Assembly (NCBI GenBank): GCA_903828695.1
Contig: CAIKNE010000018.1
Span: 1-57,153, forward strand
Length of the DNA: 57,153 nt
DNA from: an uncultured Burkholderiales bacterium
Lineage (GTDB): Bacteria; Pseudomonadota; Gammaproteobacteria; Burkholderiales; Burkholderiaceae_C
Direction of reading: 5' to 3'
Every line of letters begins with the position of its first letter. The first letter of the stretch is position 1. The position numbers and the translations under genes were made by a program. Below the pieces are notes generated by a model, which saw nothing but the letters and a program-made list of their open reading frames with translations, did no database searches and was not told the DNA's origin. Shown in pieces: positions 48,262 to 57,153 of this stretch.

Positions 48262-49503
48262 ATGAACTCACTTGACGGTATTCGTGTTTTAGATTTATCA
48301 AGAGTCCTCGCAGGACCTTGGTGCACCCAAACGCTAGCGGACCTAGGGGCTGATGTGATCAAAATTGAGCGCCCCGGGTCCGGCGATGATACTCGGGGTT
48401 GGGGACCGCCCTTTTTAAAAGATAACTCGGGTGACCCCACCCAAGAGGCGGCCTATTACCTGGGCACCAATCGCAACAAACGCTCAGTCACCTGCGACAT
48501 TGCGAGCCCCAAAGGCCAAGCGCTCATTAAAGCACTCGTCCTTGCGTGTGATGTTTTTATTGAAAACTTTAAAGTCGGTGACATGAAACGCTACGGACTC
48601 GACTATGCGTCTCTTAAAGGTCTTAACCCCAAGCTTGTTTACTGCAGTATTACCGGCTTTGGTCAAACAGGTCCCTATAAAGACCGAGCCGGCTATGACT
48701 ATGCCGTCCAAGGCATCGGAGGACTGATGAGCATCACGGGGGAGCGCGATGATTTAGGAGGAGGGCCGCAAAAGGTCGGTGTTGCGGTTGCCGATTTGTT
48801 TACGGGCATGTATTCGTGCGTAGGTATTCTCGCTGCTCTTAGACACGCACAAACCACGGGTCAAGGCCAGTACGTTGATATGGCTCTTTTAGATACGCAA
48901 GTTGCTATGCTCGCCAACTTAGGCGCAAACTACTTAACGGACGGACAATTCACAGGTAAGGTACCCACGCGCATGGGCAATGCACACCAAAACATTGTTC
49001 CCTACCAAGTCTTTGAGGTTGCGCCCAATGAGGGTGAACGCGATTTCATCATCTTAGCGGTGGGTAACGATCGTCAATTTGCAAAATTCTGCGAAGTCGC
49101 ACAAAAGGATTGGCACAACGATCCACGGTTCACCTTGAACCAAGACCGGGTGAGGCACCGCGATATTTTGGTGCCTGAGCTGCAGGCGTGCCTTTTAACA
49201 AGGCCCAAGTCCGTCTGGCTGCCCGCACTTGAGGCCGCTAAAGTGCCATGCGGCGCGATCAATAACTTTGCAGAAGTATTTGAGGATCCACAGGTTAGAG
49301 AACGACAAATGGTGCAAACTTGGGAGCACCCGCACAACACCAAGGTCGAGTTAGTAGCTAGCCCTCTAAAACTCTCACTAACCCCCGTTCAACAAAAACA
49401 TGCTCCCCCGCTGTTGGGTCAACACACGCAGGAGGTGCTCAAAGAGATTTTGAGTCTGAGTGATTCAGAAATAACGCAACTCAAAATCGATCAAATCATC
49501 TAA
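48262..49503 (+). CDS. Class III CoA-transferase (CaiB/BaiF family)
   Basis: A 413-residue family III CoA-transferase. It begins with the CoA-binding LDGIRVLDLSRVLAGPWCTQTLADLGADVIKIERPG and carries a catalytic Asp in VAVADLFTGMYS. SRNKRS-like NRNKRSVTCD and GQTGPYKDRAGYD are further signatures. Substrates differ widely (carnitine, bile acid, formyl or succinyl carriers) and cannot be assigned. A terminator follows at 49514-49577. Confidence 0.92.
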   Translation: MNSLDGIRVLDLSRVLAGPWCTQTLADLGADVIKIERPGSGDDTRGWGPPFLKDNSGDPTQEAAYYLGTNRNKRSVTCDIASPKGQALIKALVLACDVFIENFKVGDMKRYGLDYASLKGLNPKLVYCSITGFGQTGPYKDRAGYDYAVQGIGGLMSITGERDDLGGGPQKVGVAVADLFTGMYSCVGILAALRHAQTTGQGQYVDMALLDTQVAMLANLGANYLTDGQFTGKVPTRMGNAHQNIVPYQVFEVAPNEGERDFIILAVGNDRQFAKFCEVAQKDWHNDPRFTLNQDRVRHRDILVPELQACLLTRPKSVWLPALEAAKVPCGAINNFAEVFEDPQVRERQMVQTWEHPHNTKVELVASPLKLSLTPVQQKHAPPLLGQHTQEVLKEILSLSDSEITQLKIDQII

Positions 49504-49513
49504 TATCTCAATG

Positions 49514-49577
49514 CGCCACCACCTTGAAAATGCTTATCATCTGTCGCACTTATTTCTTCAAGGCCGGTGGCGGTTTT
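49514..49577 (+). terminator. Rho-independent terminator after the CoA-transferase gene
   Basis: CGCCACC (49514-49520) and CCTTGAA (49522-49528) pair with TTCAAGG (49557-49563) and GGTGGCG (49566-49572), with a 28-nt loop and small bulges, followed by GTTTT. The stem is long; the T tract is short. Confidence 0.65.
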
Positions 49578-49627
49578 AAACCAGTCTACACTGTCTTACT
49601 GCCGGTTGCAGTTGCTCACGGCTAGTA

Positions 49628-50089
49628 TTATTTGGCTCTAAAATTTTCGTGACAATTCTTACAAGCCCCCGCTGTTGCGCTGAATACTACCTTCAGATCC
49701 TCTAACTTTCCGGTTTTGCTTGCAGCAGCTAATTTTGAGCTCTCTGAGATGAGCCTGTCCTGGGCCTCCTTAAATTTAGCTCCATCGGTCCATATTTCGC
49801 TCCTTGCTTTTGTCTCTCCTTTATCCGTACCTTCTCCAAATGCAGTCCAAGGTAATTTGGACATCACTTCAATTACGGCTGCGCTATCGGCTGCAACTTT
49901 TGCATCATATGGAACTTTACCTTGAACCATTGAACCAATCTGGCTAAACTGAGCATTCATTACAAAAAAAGCACTTTTCCTGTATTTGATTGCATCTTCT
50001 GGCTTACTAAATTGTTGCGCGCCAGCTGTCATGACTACAGCGAATGATAGAAATAGCCCAAACAAAAAATTCTTGTTTCTAAACTGCAT
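49628..50089 (-). CDS. Cytochrome c' (class II c-type cytochrome)
   Basis: A 153-residue periplasmic cytochrome from ATG 50089, which has an AAGGAG ribosome-binding site; an upstream in-frame start lacks one. A signal peptide (about 1-24, ending AGA) precedes a four-helix bundle. The heme motif CKNCH sits at the extreme C terminus (Cys143, Cys146, His147), as in class II cytochromes. Such proteins bind NO and are linked to NO tolerance. It is divergent from a cytochrome b561 gene, its likely redox partner. Confidence 0.92.
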   Translation of the reverse strand: MQFRNKNFLFGLFLSFAVVMTAGAQQFSKPEDAIKYRKSAFFVMNAQFSQIGSMVQGKVPYDAKVAADSAAVIEVMSKLPWTAFGEGTDKGETKARSEIWTDGAKFKEAQDRLISESSKLAAASKTGKLEDLKVVFSATAGACKNCHENFRAK

Positions 50090-50275
50090 AATTAATGCTC
50101 CTTGATTAAATTTAACACTCAACCCACACCGTCATAATAATACTATGCCTTTGATTGAGCTGCTCACCGCATTCACGAAGTATATTTGGATACTCAATTG
50201 ACGTTCCATGTTGTTCAAACAACCCGATATTCGTAACTCCCCATACTCCATAAGCCTACTACATAGCCAGCGCCC

Positions 50276-50989
50276 ATGAGATCCAAGCCGTCAACCCTGA
50301 TATGGGACTTACCCACTCGTATTTTTCACTGGCTTTTAGCCTTCGTTGTCAGCCTACAATTTATAACGGGTTTCATTGGCGGGGATCTGCTTAATTGGCA
50401 CGCCAACGTAGGCTATTTAACTTTAACACTCATCCTCTTTAGAATTTTTTGGGGATTTTTGGGGGGCTATTGGTCCCTCTTTAAGAGTTTCGTGCCCTCT
50501 GCGCGTCAATTACTTGACTTCCTTAAAACCCTTGGATACTCAAAGACTTCAAGCGCTCAGGAATCAAATGTCCCCCCTCAAAGCACTCCGTTCGCTGGGC
50601 ACAACCCCCTTGGCGCTATCTCTGTCTTAGTCATGCTCCTCGGTCTTGCGTTACAAGTTATCAGCGGGATGATGAGCAACGACGATGTTGCGTTTGCAGG
50701 CCCCCTTACTCCCCACATTAGTAATGATACAGTTGAGTGGATGACGTGGTATCACTCCGAAGTTGGTTTTTATTTAATTATTTTTCAAATCACACTTCAC
50801 ATCTTAGCGATTGTTTATTACAAAGTTCACAAAGGAGAGGTGCTTACAGCTTCAATGATTCACGGGTACAAAAAAATAGAGGCCCCAATCAGGGCCTCAG
50901 GTGACTCCACGAAAAATAGGATGCTCGCGCTTGCCCTATTTCTACTGAGTAGTCTTATAGTTTATTCGGTACTGCTACTGGTCCGATGA
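50276..50989 (+). CDS. Cytochrome b561 family protein
   Basis: A 237-residue inner-membrane di-heme cytochrome b. Predicted helices contain paired His ligands: RIFHWLLAF, LNWHANVGYLTL, WYHSEVGF and LHILAIVYYKVHKGE. A non-conserved loop (about 75-110) and a final C-terminal hydrophobic helix follow. It lies head-to-head with the cytochrome c' gene, a pairing seen in other proteobacteria, and may deliver electrons to or from it. Confidence 0.92.
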   Translation: MRSKPSTLIWDLPTRIFHWLLAFVVSLQFITGFIGGDLLNWHANVGYLTLTLILFRIFWGFLGGYWSLFKSFVPSARQLLDFLKTLGYSKTSSAQESNVPPQSTPFAGHNPLGAISVLVMLLGLALQVISGMMSNDDVAFAGPLTPHISNDTVEWMTWYHSEVGFYLIIFQITLHILAIVYYKVHKGEVLTASMIHGYKKIEAPIRASGDSTKNRMLALALFLLSSLIVYSVLLLVR

Positions 50990-50990
50990 A

Positions 50991-51497
50991 TTAGTGCTTG
51001 ACCTGCGACAACATGGTCGCTGCGTCGCTGACCTCAAATTTACCAGGTCCCTCTATGTTGAGCGTTACCACTTTGCCGTCCTTGACGAGCATGGAGTAAC
51101 GGTTACTCCTGAGCCCCATACCCCGCGCGGTAAGATCAAGTGTTAACCCAGTTGCTTTGGTAAAGTCTGCGCTACCGTCAGCGAGCAAACGTACTTTACC
51201 GATACTTTTCTGATCTCTCGCCCAAGCTCCCATTACAAACGCATCGTTCACGCTGATACACCAAATCTCGTCTACGCCTGCAGCGACAAACTCATCATGC
51301 TTCTCAACATATCCGGGAACATGTTTAGCTGAACAAGTGGGGGTGAAGGCACCTGGTAATGCAAAAATAACGATGGTTTTACCTTGAGTTGCCTTAGCTA
51401 CCTCAACGGCGTTGGGTCCAATACTACAACCTTCACCCTCTACTTCTGAATACTCCATGAGAGTGGTATGGGGGATTTGATCTCCAATTTTTAGCAT
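50991..51497 (-). CDS. Peroxiredoxin, Prx5 type
   Basis: A 168-residue thiol peroxidase. The peroxidatic Cys55 lies in PGAFTPTCSAKH, and a second Cys is at 80 (EIWCISVND). It reduces hydrogen peroxide and alkyl hydroperoxides, in relatives with glutaredoxin or glutathione as donor. It follows the ribosomal operon on the same strand, but a strong terminator (51550-51588) separates them. It converges with the cytochrome b561 gene with one base between stops. Confidence 0.95.
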   Translation of the reverse strand: MLKIGDQIPHTTLMEYSEVEGEGCSIGPNAVEVAKATQGKTIVIFALPGAFTPTCSAKHVPGYVEKHDEFVAAGVDEIWCISVNDAFVMGAWARDQKSIGKVRLLADGSADFTKATGLTLDLTARGMGLRSNRYSMLVKDGKVVTLNIEGPGKFEVSDAATMLSQVKH

Positions 51498-51540
51498 CTA
51501 TAACTCCTTCGGGTGAAACCCATCAACATGTTAATACAAT

Positions 51541-51588
51541 CGACAAAAGAAAACGGCTCAAAATACTGAAGGTATTGTGAGCCGTTTT
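51541..51588 (-). terminator. Rho-independent terminator of the S10-type operon
   Basis: On the minus strand AAAACGGCTCA and TGAGCCGTTTT form an 11-bp stem (51550-51560 with 51578-51588), extended by AATAC/GTATT, then a CTTTT run. It lies about 30 nt after the rpsQ stop. The A-rich opposite side could make it bidirectional. Confidence 0.9.
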
Positions 51589-51619
51589 AAGGACTTTTGC
51601 TGAACGGGTAATAAAGGGC

Positions 51620-51889
51620 TTACACCAGTTCTGCTTTCTCGATCAAACGTGTAGCGACCCAATTCTTTGTTTTGGAAATTGGACGACTTTCTGTTATTTC
51701 AATAACATCACCCATGTGGAATTCGCTTTTCTCATCATGTGCGTGGTATTTGCTCGATTTGGCAACAATCTTGCCGTAAAGCGCGTGCTTAACACGACGC
51801 TCAACGAGTACTGTTACTGTTTTTTCTCTTTTATCGCTGACAACCTTGCCGATCAAGGTGCGATTGAGGGATTTTTTGGCTTCCGTCAT
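51620..51889 (-). CDS. rpsQ: 30S ribosomal protein S17
   Basis: An 89-residue primary 16S rRNA-binding protein. [31 protein letters not shown] is the conserved core. ATG 51889 with AAGGAG is chosen over a GTG two codons upstream. It is the last gene of the operon and is followed by a terminator. The usual continuation (rplN, rplX, rplE) is not adjacent here. Confidence 0.97.
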   Translation of the reverse strand: MTEAKKSLNRTLIGKVVSDKREKTVTVLVERRVKHALYGKIVAKSSKYHAHDEKSEFHMGDVIEITESRPISKTKNWVATRLIEKAELV

Positions 51890-51891
51890 GG

Positions 51892-52092
51892 TCACTCCTT
51901 AGTGGTTGCAAGCTTTTCAGCGAGGATGGTTTTAGCGCGTGCGATGCTGCGGCGTGTTACGCGCAGTTGAGCTGTGTTATTTAACTGTTGCGTTGCTTTT
52001 TGCATGCGCAGGTTAAAGTGAGCTTTTTGTAAAGACTTCACTTCTTCCGTTACACCAGCAGTATCTTTTGCTCTTAATTCAGATGATTTCAT
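51892..52092 (-). CDS. rpmC: 50S ribosomal protein L29
   Basis: A 66-residue two-helix protein near the exit tunnel. It begins [10 protein letters not shown] and carries the [30 protein letters not shown] core. Only 2 nt separate it from rpsQ. Confidence 0.97.
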   Translation of the reverse strand: MKSSELRAKDTAGVTEEVKSLQKAHFNLRMQKATQQLNNTAQLRVTRRSIARAKTILAEKLATTKE

Positions 52093-52109
52093 GATTTATT
52101 TCTCCTGAA

Positions 52110-52526
52110 TTATTGACCCAACATGCGAGCCACAAAAGTGGTACGCAGGGGTAGTTTTGCTGCTGCTAAACGGAACGCTTCGCGCGCCAACTCTTCTGAT
52201 ACACCCACGATCTCGTAGAGTATCTTTCCAGGCTGGATTTCAGCCACATAGTACTCAGGATTTCCCTTGCCGTTACCCATACGGACTTCAGCAGGTTTTT
52301 GGGAGATTGGTTTATCTGGAAATATACGAATCCAAATACGTCCACCACGTTTAACGTGTCTTGAGATTGCACGTCGTGCAGACTCAATTTGTCGAGCAGT
52401 TAAACGACCGCGGTCTGTTGATTTGAGACCAAAGTCACCAAAAGCAACGGAGTTTCCACGAGTTGCAACACCCGTGTTACGTCCTTTTTGCTCTTTTCTA
52501 AATTTACGCCGTGCCGGTTGCAGCAT
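52110..52526 (-). CDS. rplP: 50S ribosomal protein L16
   Basis: A 138-residue protein near the peptidyltransferase and A site. It begins [19 protein letters not shown], with [23 protein letters not shown] in the middle. It lies 2 nt after rpsC and 17 nt before rpmC. Confidence 0.98.
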   Translation of the reverse strand: MLQPARRKFRKEQKGRNTGVATRGNSVAFGDFGLKSTDRGRLTARQIESARRAISRHVKRGGRIWIRIFPDKPISQKPAEVRMGNGKGNPEYYVAEIQPGKILYEIVGVSEELAREAFRLAAAKLPLRTTFVARMLGQ

Positions 52527-52528
52527 CG

Positions 52529-53419
52529 TTATTCTCCTTGGCCGTCCGCAGCCGTGCCAGTGGATGCGGGCGCGCTAACTTTTCTGACGCGCTTGACGGT
52601 GGTTTTAGGGGCATCTGTAGCTTCGAGTGGTTTATCACTTCCATCATCAGGTGCGGCATTGGTGCCTGTTGGACGACGACCACCCGTGCGGGCAGGACGA
52701 TCACTTCCAGGACGACTATCAGGGCGACGTGCACCGCGTGGACGACGCTCTTCTTCGGTACGGGGCTCAGCAGCTACTGGCGCATCATTGCGACCCAGTG
52801 TGTCACCCTTATAAACCCAAACTTTTACACCAATAATGCCGTATGTCGTTTTGGCTTCTGAGAAACCATAATCGATATCAGCTCTTAGGGTGTGAAGTGG
52901 AACACGACCTTCTCTGTACCACTCAGTTCTTGCAATTTCGATACCATTCAAACGTCCAGAGGACATGATCTTGATACCTTGTGCACCCAGGCGCATTGCG
53001 TTTTGCATTGCACGCTTCATAGCACGACGGAACATGATCCGTTTTTCCAACTGCTGAGTAATACTGTCAGCAATCAACTGAGCATCGATTTCAGGCTTAC
53101 GCACTTCTTCGATATTGACTGCAACTGGCACACCTAAGCGCAAAGCCAGTTCTTTTTTGAGCAACTCAATGTCTTCACCCTTTTTACCAATCACAACGCC
53201 TGGTCGTGCTGAGTAAATGGTGATGCGAGCATTTTTAGCGGGTCGTTCAATCAAAATTCTTGATACAGCCGCGTTTTTCAACTTGGTCTTCAAATACTCA
53301 CGAACCTTGATGTCCTCTTGCAACATACCAGCGAAATCGCTGTTATTTGCATACCAACGACTTGACCAATTTCGGCTCACTGAGAGCCTAAAACCGGTTG
53401 GGTGTATTTTTTGTCCCAT
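52529..53419 (-). CDS. rpsC: 30S ribosomal protein S3 with C-terminal extension
   Basis: A 296-residue S3 from ATG 53419 ([19 protein letters not shown] ribosome-binding site). The KH domain has [17 protein letters not shown], and the core ends near [12 protein letters not shown] (about residue 210). About 80 further residues form a low-complexity tail rich in Arg, Pro, Gly, Asp and Thr. The E. coli protein has 233 residues, so the tail is an addition; related Burkholderiales also carry tails. Confidence 0.97.
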   Translation of the reverse strand: MGQKIHPTGFRLSVSRNWSSRWYANNSDFAGMLQEDIKVREYLKTKLKNAAVSRILIERPAKNARITIYSARPGVVIGKKGEDIELLKKELALRLGVPVAVNIEEVRKPEIDAQLIADSITQQLEKRIMFRRAMKRAMQNAMRLGAQGIKIMSSGRLNGIEIARTEWYREGRVPLHTLRADIDYGFSEAKTTYGIIGVKVWVYKGDTLGRNDAPVAAEPRTEEERRPRGARRPDSRPGSDRPARTGGRRPTGTNAAPDDGSDKPLEATDAPKTTVKRVRKVSAPASTGTAADGQGE

Positions 53420-53432
53420 TATTGTGTACCTT

Positions 53433-53762
53433 TCAGTTGCCAACCGTCACGTACACATGGCACGTGGGCTTAACGATTTGATTGCCACGACCTTTGGCAC
53501 GTGCTGTAAAGCGCTTGAGCGAAGGACCTTGCTCAACATAGATAGTTTTGACCATTAACTCATCAATGTCAGCTCCGTCATTATGTTCAGCATTCGCAAT
53601 CGCAGACTCCAGCACTTTTTTCACAATGCCAGCTGCCTTCTTTTGCGTGAAGTTCAATATATTTAATGCCTGATCAACTTTTTTGCCTCTGATCAGATCT
53701 GCCACTAATCGGCCTTTGTCTACCGATAAACGGACACCTTTGAGGACTGCGCGTGTTTGCAT
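53433..53762 (-). CDS. rplV: 50S ribosomal protein L22
   Basis: A 109-residue tunnel protein. ATG 53762 has AGGAG five bases upstream, better than the GTG two codons earlier. The core is [25 protein letters not shown], and the tunnel hairpin follows [18 protein letters not shown]. It sits 9 nt after rpsS. Confidence 0.97.
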   Translation of the reverse strand: MQTRAVLKGVRLSVDKGRLVADLIRGKKVDQALNILNFTQKKAAGIVKKVLESAIANAEHNDGADIDELMVKTIYVEQGPSLKRFTARAKGRGNQIVKPTCHVYVTVGN

Positions 53763-53771
53763 AACCACTCC

Positions 53772-54050
53772 TTACTTCTTTTGGACTTTCTTGTCCGCAG
53801 GGTGACCTTTGAAAGTGCGAGTCAAGGCAAATTCGCCAAGCTTGTGCCCTACCATTTGGTCGGTTATATAAACAGGAACGTGTTGCTTTCCGTTGTGGAC
53901 TGCAATCGTTAACCCTATAAATTCAGGCAGGATCATCGAACGACGTGACCATGTCTTAATTGGCTTTTTATCTTTGATGGCTACAGCTTTATCAACTTTA
54001 GTCATCAAGTGGTGATCCACAAAGGGACCTTTTTTAAGCGAACGTGTCAT
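53772..54050 (-). CDS. rpsS: 30S ribosomal protein S19
   Basis: A 92-residue 30S head protein, [15 protein letters not shown] to the basic C terminus. The [21 protein letters not shown] motif is typical. It follows rplB by 11 nt. Confidence 0.98.
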   Translation of the reverse strand: MTRSLKKGPFVDHHLMTKVDKAVAIKDKKPIKTWSRRSMILPEFIGLTIAVHNGKQHVPVYITDQMVGHKLGEFALTRTFKGHPADKKVQKK

Positions 54051-54061
54051 TTGCTATTCCC

Positions 54062-54886
54062 TTATTTCTTACGACGCGAAACAATCATGACTTGCGTCCG
54101 CTTGTTGTTACGAGTTCTATAACCCTTGGTCAAATTACCCCAAGGATCCACTGGGGCACGACCTTCTCCGGTCTTACCTTCACCACCACCATGTGGGTGA
54201 TCAACAGGGTTCATAGCCACACCGCGAACTGTTGGACGGATACCCATCCAACGCTTCACACCGGCTTTACCCAATTGACGAAGGCTGTGCTCTTCATTGG
54301 CTACTTCACCAATCGTTGCTCTGCACTCAATGTGGATCTTTCTCACCTCGCCAGAGCGCATACGCACCTGAGCGTATGTTCCTTCACGAGCCAACAGAGT
54401 CGCAGAAGCTCCGGCTGAGCGCGCAATTTGCGCCCCCTTGCCAGGCTTAATTTCGATACAGTGAATGGTTGAACCCACTGGAATGTTTCGAATAGGAAGC
54501 GTGTTTCCAGCGCGGATTGGCGCCTCAGAGCCGCTCATGATTGTTGCACCGACCTCTAGACCACGTGGAGCAATGATGTAGCGACGCTCACCGTCTGCAT
54601 AGCAAACGAGAGCAATGTGCGCAGTACGGTTTGGATCGTACTCAACGCGCTCAACTTTTGCTGGAATTCCGTCCTTACCGCGCACAAAATCGACGACACG
54701 GTAGTGATGCTTGTGACCACCACCTTTGTGTCTTGTTGTAATGTGCCCGTTGTTGTTACGGCCAGCCTTTTGGAACTGAGGCTCTAACAACGGTGCAAAT
54801 CCAGGTCCCTTGTACAAGTGATCTCTAGTCACTTTCACCACAGCACGCTGGCCGGGTGAAGTTGGTTTCATCTTAATGACAGCCAT
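54062..54886 (-). CDS. rplB: 50S ribosomal protein L2
   Basis: A 274-residue 23S rRNA-binding protein required for subunit joining and peptidyl transfer. The conserved C-terminal motif [16 protein letters not shown] is present, with [16 protein letters not shown] at the end. Normal length. It lies 2 nt after rplW. Confidence 0.98.
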   Translation of the reverse strand: MAVIKMKPTSPGQRAVVKVTRDHLYKGPGFAPLLEPQFQKAGRNNNGHITTRHKGGGHKHHYRVVDFVRGKDGIPAKVERVEYDPNRTAHIALVCYADGERRYIIAPRGLEVGATIMSGSEAPIRAGNTLPIRNIPVGSTIHCIEIKPGKGAQIARSAGASATLLAREGTYAQVRMRSGEVRKIHIECRATIGEVANEEHSLRQLGKAGVKRWMGIRPTVRGVAMNPVDHPHGGGEGKTGEGRAPVDPWGNLTKGYRTRNNKRTQVMIVSRRKK

Positions 54887-54888
54887 GA

Positions 54889-55221
54889 TTAAGCAGACTC
54901 CCCAGAAAGGTTGAGCTCTTGGCCGGGCTTGAGCGTGACATAGGCCTTACGGATATTGTCGCGACGACCCATTGAGCGCCCAAAGCGTTTTGACTTTCCT
55001 TTAATGGATACCACCGAAACACCCTTAACTTCTACCTTGAACATTAGTTCAACAGCAGCTTTAATTTCGGGCTTCGTTGCATCCTGCAAAACTTTAAAAG
55101 TAACCGTATTGTTCTTCTCTGCAACCATAGTTGCCTTTTCAGAAACAATCGGCTCTACCAGAACCTTCATCAAACGACCTTCGTCGTAGACGGTACCGTG
55201 CGTGTTGTGTCCGTAACTCAT
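54889..55221 (-). CDS. rplW: 50S ribosomal protein L23
   Basis: A 110-residue exit-site protein that docks trigger factor and [25 protein letters not shown] is the core. The start overlaps the rplD stop as ATGA (55218-55221). An internal ATG 17 codons later would give a shorter N terminus, but the coupled start is preferred. Confidence 0.95.
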   Translation of the reverse strand: MSYGHNTHGTVYDEGRLMKVLVEPIVSEKATMVAEKNNTVTFKVLQDATKPEIKAAVELMFKVEVKGVSVVSIKGKSKRFGRSMGRRDNIRKAYVTLKPGQELNLSGESA

Positions 55222-55838
55222 GCGAACATCTCCTTGAGTTTGTCCATCGCACCCTTAGTCACTAGAATCTTTTTATAGTGAACCAAAGACAGAGGATCAG
55301 CATAACGAGCCTCAACGACTAACACGTTGGCAAGATTTCTAGATGCCAAGTACAAATTGTCATCCACTTCATCAGCAATAACCATCACTGAAGATAGATT
55401 CATTGCCTTGAATTTAGCAGCCAACAATTTTGTCTTTGGAGAGTCAACCTTCAGCGTGTCCACAACCGCAAGTCTTCCTTCTCTCGCCAACTGGGAGAAA
55501 ATGGAAGCCATACCAGCTCGGTACATCTTTTTGTTGATTTTTTGAGTGAAATTCTCGTCGGGCATGTTCGGGAAAATACGACCTCCCCCTCTCCACAAAG
55601 GAGATGAGGTCATACCAGCACGAGCACGGCCCGTACCCTTTTGACGGAATGGCTTTTTAGTAGAGTGCTTGACCTGTTCACGGTCTTTTTGCGCTCTCGT
55701 ACCTTGCCTTGCATTGGCTTGAAACGCAACGACGATTTGGTGAACCAAATCTTCGTTGTAATCTCGACCAAATACCGTTTCAGGCGCATCGTACTTTGCA
55801 GATGCTTGCCCTTGATCATTTAGGAGTTCTAATTGCAT
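55218..55838 (-). CDS. rplD: 50S ribosomal protein L4
   Basis: A 206-residue protein with a long tunnel loop ([26 protein letters not shown]). In E. coli L4 also represses its own S10 operon by binding the leader; whether it does so here is unknown, though a terminator lies upstream of rplC. Start and rplC stop share a base (TAATG). Confidence 0.97.
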   Translation of the reverse strand: MQLELLNDQGQASAKYDAPETVFGRDYNEDLVHQIVVAFQANARQGTRAQKDREQVKHSTKKPFRQKGTGRARAGMTSSPLWRGGGRIFPNMPDENFTQKINKKMYRAGMASIFSQLAREGRLAVVDTLKVDSPKTKLLAAKFKAMNLSSVMVIADEVDDNLYLASRNLANVLVVEARYADPLSLVHYKKILVTKGAMDKLKEMFA

Positions 55839-56521
55839 TAGTTAGCTCCCTTTGATTCTGATTTTGATACAGCCTTAATAGCGTGACGCACAGTCACATA
55901 GCCACCAGATGCTCCGGGTACAGCGCCCCTAATCATGAGCAACTGCCTAGCCTCATCAATGCGAATCACGTCGAGGTTTTGAGTTGTAACGGTTACATCA
56001 CCCAAGTGTCCAGACATCTTCTTACCAGGAAACACACGCCCAGGATCTTGCGCCATGGAGATGGACCCAGGAACATTGTGCGAGCGGCTGTTACCGTGAG
56101 ATGCGCGCTGAGATTTAAAGTTATGACGCTTAATCGTGCCTGTAAAGCCCTTACCAATGGAAGTACCCTGTACATCCACCTTTTGGCCCACTTGAAACAC
56201 GTCAGTGACAGGCACAGAAGTTCCAGCCTGATACTTTCCAGCAGTATCAGTTGTTACTCTAAATTCTTGTGTAATTTGACCCGCCTCGACACCAGCCTTA
56301 GCCAAGTGTCCAGCCTGCGCCTTAGTAACGCGTGACGCGCGGCGCTGTCCAAACGTAACCTGCAAGGCTACGTATCCATCATTTTCCTGGGTTTTGACCT
56401 GGGTGACGCGGTTATTAGATACATCCACTACAGTGACAGGAACGGTGTCCCCTTCATCTGTAAATAGGCGCATCATGCCAACCTTGCGGCCCAGCAATCC
56501 CAAACGATTGCTTTGACTCAT
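55838..56521 (-). CDS. rplC: 50S ribosomal protein L3
   Basis: A 227-residue early-assembly protein, beginning [20 protein letters not shown], with [11 protein letters not shown] and the Gln-containing loop [26 protein letters not shown] precedes the ATG. It lies 162 nt from rpsJ, with a terminator in between. Confidence 0.98.
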   Translation of the reverse strand: MSQSNRLGLLGRKVGMMRLFTDEGDTVPVTVVDVSNNRVTQVKTQENDGYVALQVTFGQRRASRVTKAQAGHLAKAGVEAGQITQEFRVTTDTAGKYQAGTSVPVTDVFQVGQKVDVQGTSIGKGFTGTIKRHNFKSQRASHGNSRSHNVPGSISMAQDPGRVFPGKKMSGHLGDVTVTTQNLDVIRIDEARQLLMIRGAVPGASGGYVTVRHAIKAVSKSESKGAN

Positions 56522-56632
56522 TTTTTTCTCCAGTTCCTTACACCACGCTCACTACAATTGGCAAACGTGTTTTGAATGTGAAGGCGGTTAATCGAACCCT
56601 GCAATATTTTGCAGAGCCTTAAATTGTAACAC
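56522..56632 (-). promoter_or_regulatory. rplC leader region
   Basis: Between the terminator and the rplC start lies a leader with a CTGCAA/TTGCAG hairpin (about 56598-56613) and a GGTTCGATTAACC segment. A promoter for rplC through rpsQ should be here if the terminator is efficient, but no good -35/-10 pair is evident. Confidence 0.3.
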
Positions 56633-56633
56633 G

Positions 56634-56664
56634 AAAAAAGAAGGGGCGCAATCTTGCGCCCCTT
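56634..56664 (-). terminator. Strong Rho-independent terminator between rpsJ and rplC
   Basis: On the minus strand AAGGGGCGCA and TGCGCCCCTT form a perfect 10-bp GC-rich stem with an AGAT loop (56641-56664), followed at once by CTTTTTT (56634-56640). It lies 19 nt after the rpsJ stop and before rplC. Confidence 0.92.
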
Positions 56665-56683
56665 GTCTTATGATTTAGTTGGC

Positions 56684-56998
56684 TTATTGCAACTTAATTT
56701 CAACGTCGACCCCAGCCGGCAGATCCAACTTCATCAACGCATCAACCGTCTTATCAGTAGGATCAACAATATCCATCAATCTTTGATGGGTACGAATCTC
56801 AAACTGATCGCGGCTTGATTTGTTAACGTGTGGTGAACGCAAAATGTCAAAACGCTTCATGCGAGTTGGCAGTGGAACGGGGCCCTTAACAATGGCGCCT
56901 GTTCTTTTTGCGGTATCCACGATTTCAGCTGCAGATTGGTCGATTAATTTGTAATCAAAGGCCTTAAGCCTAATACGAATTTTTTGTTTAGTTGACAT
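56684..56998 (-). CDS. rpsJ: 30S ribosomal protein S10
   Basis: A 104-residue protein, also NusE of transcription antitermination. [21 protein letters not shown] and [30 protein letters not shown] are conserved. AAGGGAA precedes the ATG. It is only 14 nt after tuf, so the two are cotranscribed, while a terminator follows it. Confidence 0.98.
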   Translation of the reverse strand: MSTKQKIRIRLKAFDYKLIDQSAAEIVDTAKRTGAIVKGPVPLPTRMKRFDILRSPHVNKSSRDQFEIRTHQRLMDIVDPTDKTVDALMKLDLPAGVDVEIKLQ

Positions 56999-57012
56999 GG
57001 TGATTATTCCCT

Positions 57013-57153
57013 TTAAGCCAGAACTTTTGCAACAACGCCCGCACCCACAGTCTTACCACCCTCACGGATCGCAAATCTCAGGCCTTCTTCCATCGCAATC
57101 GGGTTGATCAACTTAACTGTTATAGATACGTTGTCCCCTGGCATCACCATCTC
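57013..57153 (-). CDS. tuf: Elongation factor Tu, C-terminal part (cut by window edge)
   Basis: The last 46 codons plus TAA of EF-Tu. The protein ends [15 protein letters not shown]...[21 protein letters not shown], the beta-barrel domain III. The gene enters from the right edge. Its place before rpsJ is the usual str/S10 junction. Confidence 0.97.
   Translation of the reverse strand, partial: EMVMPGDNVSITVKLINPIAMEEGLRFAIREGGKTVGAGVVAKVLA

Noticed and set aside
50110-50160. FNR/ANR box (TTGAT-N4-ATCAA) before the cytochrome genes
   Set aside because: Only one half-site matches in each candidate.
56586-56600. GGTTCGATTAACC near rplC as part of a tRNA
   Set aside because: The T-loop-like sequence has no acceptor, D or anticodon arms around it.
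1-57153. CRISPR arrays, insertion sequences, prophage or integron genes
   Set aside because: No regularly spaced repeats, transposase, integrase or phage proteins were seen anywhere in the window.

Overview
The window looks like a chromosomal segment of a betaproteobacterium in the Burkholderiales, most like the Comamonadaceae. This rests on gene families and gene order read by eye, not on a database search. The pointers are: trpE-trpG-trpD-trpC followed by ung; divergent apaG/rpe and bamE/fur; lptA-lptB-rpoN; argS followed by a SPOR protein and dsbA; the beta/gamma-type gshA next to gshB; leuS-lptE-holA; hpf-ptsN-hprK; a split pntAA-pntAB-pntB; and the tuf-rpsJ-rplC...rpsQ ribosomal block. 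Base composition is near half G+C. No insertion sequence, prophage, integrase, CRISPR array or rRNA was seen. Nearly all coding space is conserved housekeeping sequence.

Layout. 1-8.0 kb (minus): tRNA-Tyr, then, in transcription order, apaG, thiL, pgpA, pncC, a candidate trp leader peptide, trpEGDC and ung. 8.3-9.0 kb (plus): rpe. 9.0-17.1 kb (minus): argS, a SPOR-domain protein, dsbA, then the overlapping chain lptA-lptB-rpoN-RNA methyltransferase-PIN protein. 17.3-21.5 kb: two converging gene pairs. GT2 and GtrA lie on plus; a GT39/ArnT-like transferase and a ChbG/YdjC-type deacetylase lie on minus. Together they resemble the hexosamine-to-lipid-A systems of Bordetella (Lgm) and Francisella (FlmF2/NaxD/FlmK). 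21.6-24.2 kb (plus): malate synthase G with an overlapping small membrane protein. 24.3-34 kb (minus): gshA-gshB, proA, leuS-lptE-holA and bamE-dapB.

34.2 kb to the end: fur (plus); hpf, ptsN and hprK (minus); an MFS exporter; corA (plus) behind a structured leader; mtnN; pntAA-pntAB-pntB; a Nudix hydrolase (plus); the soluble phosphotransferase genes EIIA(Man)-HPr-EI (minus); a second MFS protein with an overlapping lipoprotein; a class III CoA-transferase (plus); a divergent cytochrome c'/cytochrome b561 pair; a peroxiredoxin; and the S10-type ribosomal operon running from a partial tuf at the right edge to rpsQ.

How the genes work together. Three outer-membrane biogenesis modules are spread across the window: lptA/lptB and lptE for LPS transport, bamE for barrel assembly, and the predicted lipid A amino-sugar cassette. 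The phosphotransferase components (EI, HPr with His15 and Ser46, EIIA-Man, EIIA-Ntr and HPr kinase) have no sugar permease beside them, which fits a regulatory phosphorelay. The non-coding signals most worth a second look are the Trp-Pro-Trp leader peptide before trpE, the strong terminator between rpsJ and rplC, the competing hairpins before corA, and the perfect palindrome on the -35 box of the lipid A cassette.
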